From Raphanus sativus (Eukaryota; Streptophyta; Magnoliopsida; Brassicales; Brassicaceae), in assembly GCF_000801105.2 (NCBI RefSeq), contig NC_079516.1, positions 13,268,001-13,332,000 of the forward strand: a DNA stretch of 64,000 nt. Reading direction: 5' to 3'. A program made the translations under genes and the position numbers. Each line of letters begins with the position of its first letter. Within the stretch, counting starts at the first letter, position 1. Below are positions 47,101 through 59,110 of the stretch, one piece after another. The notes under the pieces were generated by a model. That model was not told the origin of the DNA, did not search any database, and worked only from the letters and a program-made list of their open reading frames with translations.

Positions 47101-47688
47101 ATATGTTGCCTCTGCTTCAGGAGCACTTACTTCTTCTCAGTAACGCTCTTAACACTAAAACCACTCTCTTCCTCCTCATCCACTGGCTTGCCAAACAGAC
47201 GATACGCTGTAAAAGCAACCTCACGGAACTCCTCTGATGGAACTTCCCGATCTATCAACTCCACTACAGCTCCAATAAACTGCTTGTATGCTTGCCTCAC
47301 TTCTGGAGAAGCTGTTACACACCAATTCCAATCAACATACACCTCATATTCCATTTTAGATCATATAAAAGTATCTTAAATCACCTCCTTCCCATTGATG
47401 AACTATCCTCCTAGCAAGATCAGATTCATCAAGGCGGCGACTCCCAGAGCTGAAATTTGACAACGAAACATCGTCATCACATGAGTGAAACCTAATCGAT
47501 CCTACTGAAACCCTAATAAACGATTGAATTCCAAAATCGAAGCGAAATCTCAGGAACTCGGGGAGGGAGAAAGCTGACCTGCGAGGCTTGTTGAGAGTTT
47601 GGAGTATAGTTTTGCGGCGGAGGTAGGCTTGATCGATGTCGAGTGGGTCTCTTAGAGAGCTTGTCAAGCGAGGAAGCTGAGCTAACAT
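35160..47688 (-). CDS. ASCC3/Brr2-type double-cassette DExH RNA helicase
   Basis: A large gene of about 40 exons whose peptides can be followed in order from the ATG at 47688 ([17 protein letters not shown]; exon 1 47688-47579) to the TAA at 35160 (last exon 35243-35160, [18 protein letters not shown]). It is roughly 2,100 residues and resembles At5g61140, annotated as a U5 snRNP helicase but closer in layout to ASCC3/Slh1. Cassette one: Walker [10 protein letters not shown] (about 45140), [15 protein letters not shown] (about 44430), [26 protein letters not shown], then Sec63 segments. Cassette two: APTGSGKT (about 39880), DEIH (about 39155), [10 protein letters not shown] in place of [22 protein letters not shown], second Sec63. 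By family it translocates on RNA with ATP, in ribosome rescue or splicing. No stop or frameshift was noticed, but not every splice site was checked. Confidence 0.9.
45396..45515. repeat. 60-bp tandem duplication in a helicase intron
   Basis: A 60-bp unit beginning ACGCAAATTCACAG at 45396 is repeated from 45456 with a few substitutions. It lies in the intron before the exon encoding the [10 protein letters not shown] segment, so coding is unaffected. The close similarity suggests a recent slippage or unequal exchange. Confidence 0.9.
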
Positions 47689-48564
47689 GATTAAAACGCT
47701 GTAATCTGCGTCGTTTAGGCTTCTTCTGTGGGAATCTTATTCACCACCTCTCTGGTTTAACTCTCCTGGGAAGAAGGAAGGCGATCGCTCTCCCTTAAAC
47801 GGCGTCGCTTCAATACTTGACGAACAGTTGTTGCTAGGACTTGTATACCGACCCGCTAAAATACGGGTCCACTGAAACGACGGCGTTTGTCGTTGTTTTT
47901 TTCCAACATTTTAATATATTAGACATAAAGCCCATCATGCTAGTTACAAAGGTTGCTGCTAACAGGCCCAAAATTAGTCCAACGCGAAAAGATTTTCTTT
48001 TTTTATAGATATTTTATAATTTAACATGTGATGGACCAATAATAAATTATTCCTTTTTTAGTTGGTATAGGGATTTAGGTTGGTGAGAATAGCCCGTTAG
48101 AGTTTGAATTCTGAACCATTTATTGCAAATAGTTAATTAATTAATAATGTCAATTTAAATATTTACATGGACTGTAATATAGTCACAGTTTTTGAGTTTG
48201 AATTTTTAAATTAGAATTTGTTTTTTGGACATTCGTGTGGAACACCACAGCCTGCAACACAAATTTGGCTTTTTCAATAAACAATAAACATGGACTGTCT
48301 TTTATTTATTTATATCTACCAAAAATTAATAATAGAATGTCTCTTTAATTTAAATCTCAAACCATACGTACCAAAAAAAAGTCTACACGAGCTAAGTTCT
48401 TTAATGATGCAAAAAAGCACTCAAAAGGGTTTTGAGAAGAGACAAAGGAGGGTACACACCACACCACTCTCTCTCTTGTGTTCTCTCCACTTTCTCTTCT
48501 TCTTGCTCTCTAGAGATCTCTCTATCTCTATCTCCACACTGTGACATTTTCTCTGAACGCATCT
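47689..48564. promoter_or_regulatory. Shared divergent upstream region, helicase and PDCB1
   Basis: The helicase (-) and PDCB1-like (+) genes diverge from this 876-bp interval, which therefore contains both promoters. A CT-rich stretch (48461-48540) directly precedes the PDCB1 ATG and is typical of plant leaders. AGGCCCA-like and telobox-like words near 47950-47990 may belong to the helicase side; weak evidence. Confidence 0.45.
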
Positions 48565-50275
48565 ATGGCTGCTCTGGTTCTCTCACTTCTCCTTCTAGTT
48601 CTAGCCATGGCTGACCATTCTAGTAAGAACTTTCTACTCTTCCTTCTAAGATTCTTACCATTAGTCTTGTCTCTTTCTCTTCACTGTCCTAGTCTCAAGC
48701 CTTTTGGCTCTGGTCTGAAAAAGGGTTCTTGTAACAGTCAAGAGTTTTACTGTTCTTCAGTGTTTTTTACTAGATTAAAAATCAACATTTTTATATTTAT
48801 TGTTATAAGTATTTCATATTTATTTCTCTTGGCATCTAGGTTTTTCCTTGGTTGGTTTTTCCTCTGGATAATGAAAAAAAAAATCAAGATTTGTCCTCTG
48901 TTCTTGATGGAGTCTAATGGTATCTTGAATCAGTGACTAAGTGTTGCTTCTCTGTCTTTTTTTGGGTCTATGTAGGTGCCTCATGGTGTGTGTGCAAAGG
49001 CCTGAGTGATAATGTGTTACAGAAGACCATAGACTATGCTTGTGGAAATGGAGCAGACTGTAACCCCATTCACCCAAAAGCACCTTGCTTTAACCCTGAC
49101 AATGTTAGGTCTCACTGCAACTATGCAGTCAACAGCTTCTTCCAAAAGAAGCGTCAAGCTTCAGGCACTTGTGATTTCAGTGGCACTGCCACTCCTACTA
49201 ACTCCGATCCAAGTTAGTACTCTCAACCATACCATCATCATTTGATTTCATTCATCTTCTCGTTATACAATGCTACATTTGATTGATTGATGGTTACAGA
49301 AAGTTGAAAGCTTTATGTTTTTTGTTACAATGTGACAAAGACTAATTCCTAGTTACAATTTTGTGGATACTTATCAGTTTATTAACATATTATTTGTTTG
49401 TTGAACCTTTTTTTTTCTTCTACAGGTTATTCAGGATGTACCTTCCCTACTAGTGCCAGGTATGCTTATGATTCAAATGGCTATATCTAGAATTTGAAAG
49501 AAACATTTGCATTTCATGGGACCAAAACCAAGAATTTGAGCAGCTTGTTTTCTATTTATATTAGTGGTAAAGAGAAAAAGTTGATTTTGGGTCCCAAGTT
49601 TGCAACTTTTTTTATTTTTCTTTCTTTCTTTTGATGTGAAAGGGATAGCATCATTCAAAATCTAGTGTGAACGGTCCGTCACTTTTTTTTCGCGACTCTT
49701 TTTACATGACAATGTTCAAAACTGAGCCTAAAAGTACTCAAGTTCTTTAGTTCTTTAATGAAACTTTAGATCATATATGTAATCAATTCAATTGCTTTAT
49801 TGGTTACAGTTTTGAACGCATGATCAGTGTTCTTGACTGATATGACCCTTCAGTTATTAGAGACTGAGACACATCTTTTTATGACACTATATAACATGAA
49901 TTTGCTTTGAAGTTTCATGAAGGTCTGGTTGTAAAGTCATCAAAGTGGTTGTTTCATGTCTGATATTCTCTTTAATGTTAACTTGGTCCTGTTTGCGATT
50001 CTAGTGGCTCTGGAGGCAGCACAACAGTGACACCTGGGACAACCAATCCAAAAGGCAGCTCAAGCACCACCACACTTCCTGGTGGCAACAGTCCTTATTC
50101 AGGAACCTCAACCAATGGAGTTTTTGGGAACAATAGCACAGGAGCCAACGGGACAGGAGTTAACCCGGACTACACGACGGAAAGCAGCGCGTTTGGTCTC
50201 AAGAACTCAAGCAAACTGCTCACCTTCCTTGTCTTGATCGCTTCGAGTGGATTCTGTTCTTTCTTGATGCTCTAA
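48565..50275 (+). CDS. PDCB1: Plasmodesmata callose-binding protein (X8/CBM43, GPI-anchored)
   Basis: Four exons (48565-48622, 48976-49212, 49426-49459, 50005-50275) give 199 residues in frame, close to Arabidopsis PDCB1 (about 201, At5g61130). It binds 1,3-beta-glucan (callose) at the neck of plasmodesmata and restricts cell-to-cell movement. The N-terminal signal peptide is MAALVLSLLLLVLAMA. The X8 domain (about residues 22-100) has the conserved cysteines: SWCVCKGLSDNVLQ, DYACGNGADCNPI, PCFNPDNVRSHCNYAVN and GTCDFSGTA. A Ser/Thr/Gly/Pro-rich linker with NNSTGANGTG possible N-glycosylation and arabinogalactan-like sequence follows. A hydrophobic C-terminus (LLTFLVLIASSGFCSFLML) with upstream small residues indicates GPI anchoring. 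Intron 3 is about 545 bp. It is divergent from the helicase, as in Arabidopsis. Reading frames inside introns are not genes. Confidence 0.96.
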
Positions 50276-50519
50276 GGATGTTCATGTTCCCCTGGTTTTG
50301 TTGTTGCAACTTATTGTATTAAGGACATTGGTCTAGCTTAGTTGGTAATCTATCTGTCTGTGTGTTCTGAGTCTCTCTCTCTATGTTATGTTCTTGTTGT
50401 AAGAAGATTTCAGCTCTTGCTTGTACTCTTACCACGTGATGGTTTCTGGTAGATTTGATCGTAGTTAAAAACTTATATATAAATGTATCTTGTCTCCTGG
50501 TTCTTCTTTTCTTTTACTA

Positions 50520-52144
50520 CTAGGGTTGGCCCGCCCTACGGGCCGGTTTGTGTGAGAAATAATTACGTAAATTTATTATCAGTTCTACTAAATATTTCAA
50601 AATATTAAATTTACTTTAATTTAAGTTGAACTTAAATTAAAGTTTTGTTATTTTTAGTGTATATTTTGTTATTTTTAGTGTGGTATTTTATCTTATTATT
50701 AAAAGGAATGAAATACAATTTAGTTCATATATATTTTTTCCTCTAATTCAATGAAACTATTTTCAGTAAGCAAATAGTATATATACAACTACCGCAGTTA
50801 CTAAAAATACAATTATATATGTTGCTAATAATTTTTTTTAATTGAATACTTTTAAGGTAGATAAATGACTACTTCTGATTCTACTTTTTGGTTTTAGAAG
50901 TTTTTTATGTGTATTTCACTAATAATGAATTTTTTCTTTTCAATATATATTTTAATAAATATTTGATATGTTTTTATTTAAAATAGAAGAAATTTCTAGG
51001 TAAACATGTGTTGATATTGCATAAATTTAGTAAAGCATAGCATTTTTTATTTATAATTTGTGTGTTCATATTTATGGAAATTTTCTTTTAAAGTATTTTC
51101 AAATTTAAAAAAATTCCAAAAAGATAGTATCTAATCTAGTAATTTAGGGATTATCTACTATTTGAAGTTCTCATTTAAATTTTGGACTCTTTTATAGTTG
51201 TTGCTAAAATATATCATGTCTCCTATACAATGCAACCTACTAACTTAAATTAAACCAAATCTTAACCAACATAGTTTAAACCAATCTATTAATTTAGGGA
51301 TTATCTACTATTTGAAGTTCTCATTTAAATTTTGGACTCTTTCATAGTTGTTGCTAGAATATATCATGCCTCCTATACAATGCAATCTACTAACTTAAAT
51401 TAAACCAAATCTTAACCAAATAGTTAAAGCTAACCAGTAATACTTTTATAATATTTTTGGTTAATCTCTTAATATAATTAGATCATATAAAACTGAACCA
51501 CTCTTAAATCAACGAGTTTCATATCATTCCAGACATAAGAGAAAAAATATCCGACTCATTTACAACATAAGCATACAAAGACCGTGTATGCTTATGCTCA
51601 TTGATCTTCCAAAAACCAAATAATTGTGGCATAGACCAACATATGCTCATGTTCGTATCACTAACTTTACTTCCATATATTTACTCTTCGCCTACATCAT
51701 ATCACAACATACACAGTTATGCAAGAACATGATTTTTTTTGTTCAAACAACCAAATAATGGTGGCATATGGTCAGTAGATTTTTTAAATATGTTTTTTAT
51801 ATATTACATTTTACGAGACTATGTGTATAAGTTTTTTTTTTGAAAAAGGGCATAACTATGTGTATAAGTTAAAAGGTAAAAGATGTGACAAGGCAAATTA
51901 TTATACTAAAAATGAAGAAGATTAAATACAAACTAATAACAAGTACAACACAAATTATAACACTATTAAATTCTATATATATTTAATAAAATATTATATA
52001 TATATGTCTAATATGTATATATATATATATATAAATGTTACACAAAATATATATAATATTATATACACATATTATATATACCATATATTATTAATTGAAA
52101 TTTGACAAATCAATTTCCGCCCTTTAGGGCGGGTCCTAATCTAG
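50520..52144. mobile_element. Helitron-like composite bounded by two inverted 3' termini
   Basis: Both borders look like Helitron 3' ends, a GC hairpin followed by CTAG. The left border, in minus orientation, is CTAG at 50520-50523 preceded by A, with stem GGCCCG/CGGGCC (50528-50544). The right border, in plus orientation, has stem CCGCCC/GGGCGG (52117-52132), then CTAG at 52141-52144 followed by T. The interior is AT-rich and non-coding. A typical TC 5' terminus was not found, so this may be two abutting or nested truncated elements rather than one. The class is inferred from termini only. Confidence 0.55.
51141..51419. repeat. 150-bp tandem duplication inside the Helitron-like region
   Basis: A unit beginning AATTTAGGGATTATCTACTA at 51141 recurs at 51291 with period exactly 150 bp and only a handful of substitutions up to CTTAACCAA. 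It is non-coding. Confidence 0.92.
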
Positions 52145-54178
52145 TTATGTTCTTAAATCTGAGTGGTCTGAGTATTGGTCGAATTGTAGCATTCAGATAT
52201 AAGAAAGTTCTTATCTATACTTCTTGACTAAATTCTTATATATACTTGCTCGACACTTTCTTGTTTGTGAAAGTGATATGGAGTCAATGATGATGGAGTG
52301 AGTTAGTGACCTTTTCCACTGGTTCTGAAGATTCCCATGGCTCATACGCAGCTTCTAGTATTTGGTTTCTCTCAGCTCCAGATTCTTCATAGAATGTTGA
52401 TTTAAGCTTCACAAAACTTCTTTTGATTCTCAATGAAATCCAACTACCAATCATCAACGGCCAGCTTCCTATGATGGTTTCTTTCTAAAAAAAATCTCAT
52501 TCCTGTCACTGAATTACTATAACGTAAGGTGCTTTCTGCATTGAATGGACTCGAAACCATGGTCAGATTCACTGGAGTTCTGGAGTTTCTCGTAAGACCA
52601 TTCTCAAATCTTCTAAAGCTTTTACTTGTTTGTGTTAAATGAAGCTATCGTTGATTTGTGCTTCCGTAAATATTATGAGGTGAGTATTAAAGACGTTGCT
52701 GACTAAAATTCATATATGATAGTAGTAATTGTCAATTAAAATAGAGTTCTTGAAGTATATGATCGCCACTCTCATGACATTACACGCAGGGATGTAGTTA
52801 TCGAAACTTTTGAATTCTGATTATATCATGCATGCCTCACTCTAGTGTAGTTATGAGAAGATACGGCATGGGTTTGTAAGGTTTTAGATTTCAAAATGGT
52901 AAAAACATATTATTTGTTAAAGTTGGGAATAAAATTATTGATATTATTAGAAGTATAAATTTAATCTCACTATATTTTTTAATATAGAGTTAAAATCTCA
53001 CTGTATGAATTTGACTTTGTTTAAATCAAGAAGAAAAAAGGCAAAAAACGATTTACCTAATGAACAACTATACTTTATGCACAATCCAAAAACGATTTTG
53101 TAGTGAGCAACCATACTTTATACGCAATGAGCAACTATATTTATACACGCACTATGTCTAAAGAGACCATCATATCAGTTTCACGATAGGACTTGCAGAT
53201 TGCACCAGAAGTTTCAATATTTGCTACTTCTGCATCCTTTTCCACAATATAAAATGCTTCTTCTTTAACCGGAACATATATGCAACATGTTTTGGTATAA
53301 ACAGCACTCCAAACCATTAACCTGCTTACACCATTGCGAGTTGATCTTAAAACCTACCCACACACAATATGAGACAATATTCAGGAATGAAGGACTAATA
53401 CCCTTTCTGGTTAGAAAGCATGTAAAGAAGGTTAGTCTGTTTAGTTGCTATGCAGGTGAATTCATTACCTCAAACTGCTCATGGAGACGTTTGTGAACTT
53501 TTATTTGTAAGCTTTGAACGTGGGTGATCCAAATGCTCCTGGTAAAGAAAAAGTACCAAAATTAAACATATGAGTAAGTAACCGAATAACCATTTAGTCA
53601 TTGACAGCTCCAAAGGCCTTTGCCTTGTAATTTTCAAAGCAAAAAACATGAAGATAAAAACTTACCACTGCAACAACAAATCCGATACCATTATCTTTGC
53701 GCTCTGCTTTCAACATGTGATGTGTTGCGCTGAGCCTCCTCAAAAAACCTGTAGCATATAACCACCAAGACCGTTGATGCATGATTCTCACTGCAAGACG
53801 GACGTTTACGAAGGTGACCTGTTGTTATTGTAGTTTTCAAGCAATTGTTTCATTCAACTACATTATTCATTTCCCAGTAATAATGTTTCTTAGCTGTAGA
53901 TACATCAGAAGACTGTCGTGGAGTACCTGGTTCTGTAAACTACTTGGGAACGAATTCTCATGTGATTAAGAGGATTGAATTGATGTTCTTTAGGAAGCAA
54001 ACTTACATATTTATAGAAGTGGAGTCACACCATGGAATGAATGAATGGATTCACTGAATGAGAGATATTGCGACGAAAAAAAAAAAAGATATTGCGACGA
54101 TTGAGAAAATGGTGTTAATGTGATTGCGTTAATGACGATGCATGAATCCAGAAGACTATCGTAACGGTGCGGAATTCA
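52145..54178. other. Unresolved region with possible degraded minus-strand exons
   Basis: Several minus-strand stretches read as exon-like peptides between plausible splice sites: WPLMIGSWISLRIKRSFVKL then EAAYEPWESSEPVEK (about 52300-52490), SIWITHVQSLQIKVHKRLHE (about 53470-53540), and an open stretch at 53660-53790. I do not recognise a family and they do not join into one frame. It could be a decayed gene or transposon-captured fragments. Confidence 0.3.
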
Positions 54179-54334
54179 TTACCGAGTAGAAGAAGTTTGA
54201 TCGACTAAACAACGACGGCGGTTTCCAACCACTCTCGAGATTAATTGTCCCGATGAAAAAGTCTGCTCTTCATCGACGACGGAGGAACACTTGCCTGACT
54301 TCAGATCGGAGAGAAAAACCCTAGGAGTAGCCAT
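54179..54334 (-). pseudogene. Possible 5' fragment of an RPA1/DUF223 OB-fold gene
   Basis: A 51-codon frame starting ATG at 54334 reads MATPRVFLSDLKSGKCSSVV. This resembles the start of the many Brassicaceae replication-protein-A1-like (DUF223) genes, which begin near VLLSDLKSGRCSS. After SSVV the similarity stops and the frame ends with TAA at 54179, or an intron could begin at GGTAATG. The upstream sequence (54500-54660) contains a GGGCC-type promoter word. I regard it as a truncated or diverged fragment. The assignment is from memory of the motif and is tentative. Confidence 0.35.
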
Positions 54335-55198
54335 AAGAACTTTTGTCTGTATGATGTAAGAGAAACGAAGAGAAGATGCATTGAAGAGGATGAATACTCA
54401 CAACTATATATACTCATCACACACCGCCTATGAGATCCAAAAAACGCATTGAATATCTCGTAGTGGACGTCTGAATAAATGTGATTAATCACCTAAAAAC
54501 CATAACTCATTCTGTTTCAGAAGTCGCTAAGAAGACAGAGGGTCACCGTCGCCGTGGGACAGCGTTCCGAATAACACAGACACTCGCAAACAAAAAAAAA
54601 GGGTTTCAGAGTTCGACTTTTGGGCCGAACGGCCAATACTGAATAAAGCCCAATATTATTAAGAGTTTATATGCGCGCTACGTAAATAAATCAGACGGTA
54701 CAGAGACGATTGAAACATGCGATTTGCAGAGTGACACGTGTCACATCGACAGGAAGAGACTTTGTGCGCTGGCGGCTGACGTGGCTTCACCAGGAGAGAT
54801 TAAACAGTTCTTTATATATAAAGATATTAGGACCAGTAATGCAATTTTTGTTGTCACCAAACATGCTTCTAATCTTTTATTTTTATTTCCAGAGTGAGGC
54901 TCTTTTGATATGAAATCTCTCACTCACTCTTATAGAAAACCTTAAACCCTTGTGTGTTTTTAATGTCATTATTTTCTCATGTGGGCGTGAGTTGGAACCC
55001 TCTCGCTCTCTCTTAATCTTATTGACACTTGGCACCTTGGTGTAGTGACCACTCTTATTAAACATAAACCTTCTCTCAGGTCCATAAATCTCTTCTCAAG
55101 CACTTGATACCATTTCACACTTACGTTTCAATCATCTTGATTCTTGAGAACGTTTTTCGATAGTCTTTGTTCTTAGTTTTTACATGTAGAAGAAAAAT
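54335..55198. other. Intergenic / upstream of PHD fragment
   Basis: Mixed-composition sequence with no credible gene. A telobox-like AAACCCTA and CCAATAC word occur near 54600-54640 and 54940. It may hold an old promoter for the PHD fragment at 55199. Confidence 0.35.
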
Positions 55199-55450
55199 AT
55201 GAAGGAGCCTTGTAAGATATGCAGAAAAAATGAGGATGATGATTGATGATGATGTAAGGAAGTGTTATAACCCTCCCATGCGATGGATATGTGAAGTGTG
55301 TCGTACCTTACCTGGCGTAGTCGAAGTTAAGCCGAAGATTCTAATGAGACCGGTAAAGCAGGACCTAATCAAGATTATGTTTCATCAAGAAGTAGTCTTC
55401 TTTGATTATATATGTGTCTCTTTGCTACTACAGTGTGAAGCAATGGTAAA
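55199..55450 (+). pseudogene. Decayed PHD-finger fragment
   Basis: It opens ATG with MKEPCKIC, the first Cys pair of a PHD finger as in the At5g61100-At5g61120 family, then hits TGA after EDDD. Downstream, in another frame, PPMRWICEVCR supplies the last Cys pair. The central Cys/His residues are missing. Sequence around 55433-55480 (GTGAAGCAATG, then TTAAAGTTGTTTTGTT) resembles 62337-62390 after the intact PHD gene, so this is a truncated relative of that gene. It ends at a Helitron-like terminus (55488). Non-functional. Confidence 0.65.
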
Positions 55451-55487
55451 GTGTCCTAATTTAAAGTTGTTTTGTTTAAAAGAAAGA

Positions 55488-55518
55488 CTAGATTCTAACC
55501 CGTCCTTCAGAGGGCGGG
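55488..55518 (-). mobile_element. Helitron-like 3' terminus (minus orientation)
   Basis: CTAG at 55488-55491, then a hairpin CCCGTCCT/AGGGCGGG (55499-55518, one mismatch): the reverse complement of a Helitron 3' end. It abuts the decayed PHD fragment and AT-rich DNA extends to the right. The other end of the element was not located. Confidence 0.5.
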
Positions 55519-56757
55519 CATCTTTTTGTTTTTAAATTAACTTTTTAGCAATTTAATTTTTATATTTGTATTTTTAAATCATATCTTGTTTTTTGTTGTA
55601 ATCATATTTGTGTATTCTATTCTTAAAAAAATATTAGTAAGAAGTTTTGATAACTGTATTGAATTTGTGATGTTGCATAACTATACACTTATATCCAATT
55701 TTTGTTTAAATTGGATCCGGATCTGCAGTTAAACTAATAAACCCAACAATCCGGTTTGTAATTTGTTTGTGTTTTAGAAAAAAAGTTATTATTTAATAAT
55801 CCGGTATAACTCAAAACCGGTTGCACCAATACGTATTTTTTAATTATTAACGCATATGATTTTTAGTTGTATTATTAGAATCTCTTTGTATTCTAATTTG
55901 GAAGTTAGACTTTTTATTTTTTAAAAATAAGATTATAATATCTTGTAGATCATGAATCTATTAATAAAGTTAACTGTTGTGATTTGGCATTAGTTTATTT
56001 CTGTTATCAATTATCTATTATAATATTATGTTTTATATTTAGATTATTTTATATTTAAAATTTAATTTTCTTATCCACATTAGACATTAATAATACTTAA
56101 AGATTTTCAGTTTATAATATAACTCGTAAACTGAAGATTTATACTGGTTTTTAGGATATAACTTGTAAAACACATAAGATGCTGCTAAATTTTGAAAGCG
56201 TGAGATTATTTTCAAAACATTTCAAAATTTAATTAAAATATGTATTCTTATACATTTAGATTTATAAATGAAACATTATATTGAGTATTTTAAAATCCGA
56301 CCTGACCCGCAGTTAAATTGACAAATTGTGTGGTCTCGTATGTAGTTCGGTTTAGTTTTCAAAAAAAAATATTATTTAAAAATCCTATAAAACCCGTAAA
56401 AACAACTAAAACCCGGAATCTGGCTACCGTTGAAATGATAGATGATCCAATATGAAATTCGGTTTGACTTAAATTATTATAAATCAAATTAAATTTACAT
56501 CTTGTTATAAGGGTAATAGATCAATATTCAAAAGGATGCATACTAAAAAAGAAATATATTTGAGCATCAATAATTTGTATATGTTTATTACAATTTAATG
56601 GTTTATGTTTGTAAATATAATTTTTTTTTTATTTAGTTAGTTTACTTTTGTTATTCAAATGTTATTAGATTTTTTGATGTTTTGTTTATGACTTATTTTA
56701 AATTTTAATTTAATTTCATTATTTGCATTAGAAATGTAAATATTTAGTATTTTTAAT

Positions 56758-56795
<38 letters not shown>

Positions 56796-57033
56796 CATAT
56801 AATTATGTTTTACAACTAATTAAACCATTGATTCATACTCTCCTGCATCAATTTATGTTAATGTAATATTTTATGATATAATTGTGTTAATATATTTGTT
56901 GAATTAGTTAATATTTGATAAATATATTATATGTGTTTGAATAACCCGTAAAAATATATTCATAAAAATATCAAGTAACATGTTTCGTTGTGTTTTAAAT
57001 ATTAATAGTATCGAACTATTAACATTTTTTTAT

Positions 57034-57095
<62 letters not shown>

Positions 57096-57624
57096 GTATA
57101 TCTAATTTAATAAGAATTATATTTTTATGTATTTAGTGAGGATTTTGAAGAAATTGTTTTTTTGCATTTGGATTAATATATAGTTGTATATAAACGAATT
57201 AATAGACATATATAATTATTTATTACATTAATAAATAAAATATAATTTATTTTTATTGAAATTTTGTATTTATATAAATTAAATTAATTAGTTTAAAAAA
57301 ATAGATTAGTTAGTTAGTTCCTTAATTTTAGGCATGGTGTATATTTAATTGCAATTAAATTAGATATATGAATATATGAACAGAAGTAATAGGGAAGATA
57401 ATTAAATTATATATATGAATATATAAAGAGAAATAATAGAACCAACCTAGACTTTTTTTGATAGTCCAAAAAGTAGTCAATAAATATTGCTCATGTTTTA
57501 ATAGTATTGATGATAGAGTTTAAAACATTATAAGGCCATTATATTATTCAAACTTAGATAGCTTAAGAAATTAAATCCAAATAGAACAATCAATACCAAA
57601 TATAGTAATGTAAATTGGTAAAAC
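55519..57624. other. AT-rich repeat-like DNA with TA microsatellites
   Basis: No gene. TA runs at about 56760-56794 and 57038-57085. A local near-duplication of about 49 bp lies near 57354-57450 (ATTAAATTAGATATATGAAT versus ATTAAATTATATATATGAAT). Probably body of decayed transposons. Confidence 0.45.
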
Positions 57625-57625
57625 A

Positions 57626-57862
57626 AATATTAAAAGAATTCTATTTCAAAATGCACATATTTTTAACATTATATTTTATTAATTATGATGTGAAATATAT
57701 TACATAATCACATAATATATATGACATATGAAATATACTGGTGGACCCAATATTAAAAGAACTTCATTTCAAATTTTATATATTCTTAACATTTAATTTT
57801 ATTGATAGTGATTTGAAACTATTACATCATACGACTTATGAAATATAATTGAGAAACAAATC
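57626..57862. repeat. Imperfect tandem duplication, period about 123 bp
   Basis: The phrases AATATTAAAAGAA, ATTTCAAA, TCTTAACATT(T)A.TTTTATT, GAAA.TATTACAT and ATGAAATATA recur in order from 57626 and again from 57749. Diverged, so not recent. Confidence 0.65.
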
Positions 57863-57952
57863 GTCTTTTTGATACCGAAAATTTTACATATTTATGTAAT
57901 CAAAAATTTCTATAAAAAATTACATAATATAAAATTACAATATTGATAGATT

Positions 57953-58090
57953 TGAAAATTTTCACCTTTTGAGGATTAAAATTTAAAATGCCAAAAATAC
58001 AAACAAATAGGAGACAAAATGGGACAATCGGGAATTAAGTATAAGCCATAACATATGTTGAGAACTAAGAGAAAAATATTTAATATCTTT
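57953..58090. repeat. Dispersed repeat, copy 1
   Basis: Shares TTTTCACC, TTTGAGGATTA, TACAAACAAATAG, ATTAAGTATAA(A/G)CCATAA and ATATGTTGA in order with 62877-63010. The two copies are about 4.9 kb apart in the same orientation. Likely two relics of one AT-rich non-autonomous element; class unknown. Confidence 0.7.
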
Positions 58091-58996
58091 CTCGTTAAAA
58101 TATTTAATACATTTCTCTTATACATTTCTAAAAGTAAATAATAAAATCTGATATCCGTAAAATCAAAGCAAATCATTGGAAATCCGCATATATATTTGAT
58201 CCGTATATTTATAGATATATAATGTAATTGTATATACAAACTGTTATATTTATACATATTTTAATTTAGTTATTTTTTATTTTAAGTTGTTGATATAATT
58301 TAGTTAATTATTTATTTTAAGTTTTTTTTTTCAAATTTTTAGTTTTGGTTATGTATATCCAATTTAATTTTTATATTGAGTCAAGTTTTAACATAAAAAT
58401 TTCTTATTAGGTTTATTAATATTAAATATTTATTTACAATTTATGTTAAAATGTTAGTTTGCTAGTATTATATTATTATTTTCATTTATAATTGATATTT
58501 TATTAAAAATTAATTTAATGTTAGATATTTTTATTTTATTTTTCAATTTTGTTAATATAATTGACGGATCGAACCGAATAATCCATGAATATTTTAAAGA
58601 GCTCTGGTTATCTGGAAATATTTTTCATATCAAAACAAATCATAGATGTATATATTCGTTTAAGAGAAGCGGATCGCGGATACTACACGCCTCATGAGTC
58701 AATGTGTAACAAATTGACAGTATCTACCGAACGTTTAACATTGGTTTTGAAAATGTGAAATTTAGATAATTTATTTAAATTTATCTAATTCTAAAAAACG
58801 TAAAATTTAGATAAGTTAATAACTAAACAAGTTTAAAAATACGCAATTAACGATTAGAGGAAACATTTTTATTTACTTAACATGGTCATGTATATGATGA
58901 AATGTGAAATTTAGATAAATTTATTTTGACGATTAACAACATCACAACACTGATTCTGGAAATGTAGTAAGCCTAAAATACGGAATTAACAATTCA
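58091..58996. other. AT-rich intergenic, no gene
   Basis: No reading frame of note; the minus-strand frame at 57976-58257 is low-complexity. Repeated word GTGAAATTTAGATAA occurs near 58756 and 58902. Confidence 0.4.
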
Positions 58997-59031
58997 CTAG
59001 ATTTTGACCTGCCCTTAGAACTAAGGGCGGG
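58997..59031 (-). mobile_element. Helitron-like 3' terminus (minus orientation)
   Basis: CTAG at 58997-59000, then a hairpin CCTGCCCTTAG/CTAAGGGCGGG (59008-59031). Reverse complement of a Helitron 3' end, in the same orientation as the one at 55488. Confidence 0.5.
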
Positions 59032-59110
59032 TATATTATTTTTTTTACATTTTTTATAAATTTAATTTTTTATATTTATGTTTTTATTTACGTTTTTTCA
59101 TTATATAATA

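Noticed and set aside
56760..57085. Long TA runs considered as origin or matrix-attachment signals
   Set aside because: Simple TA microsatellites are common in plant intergenic DNA; nothing supports a specific function.
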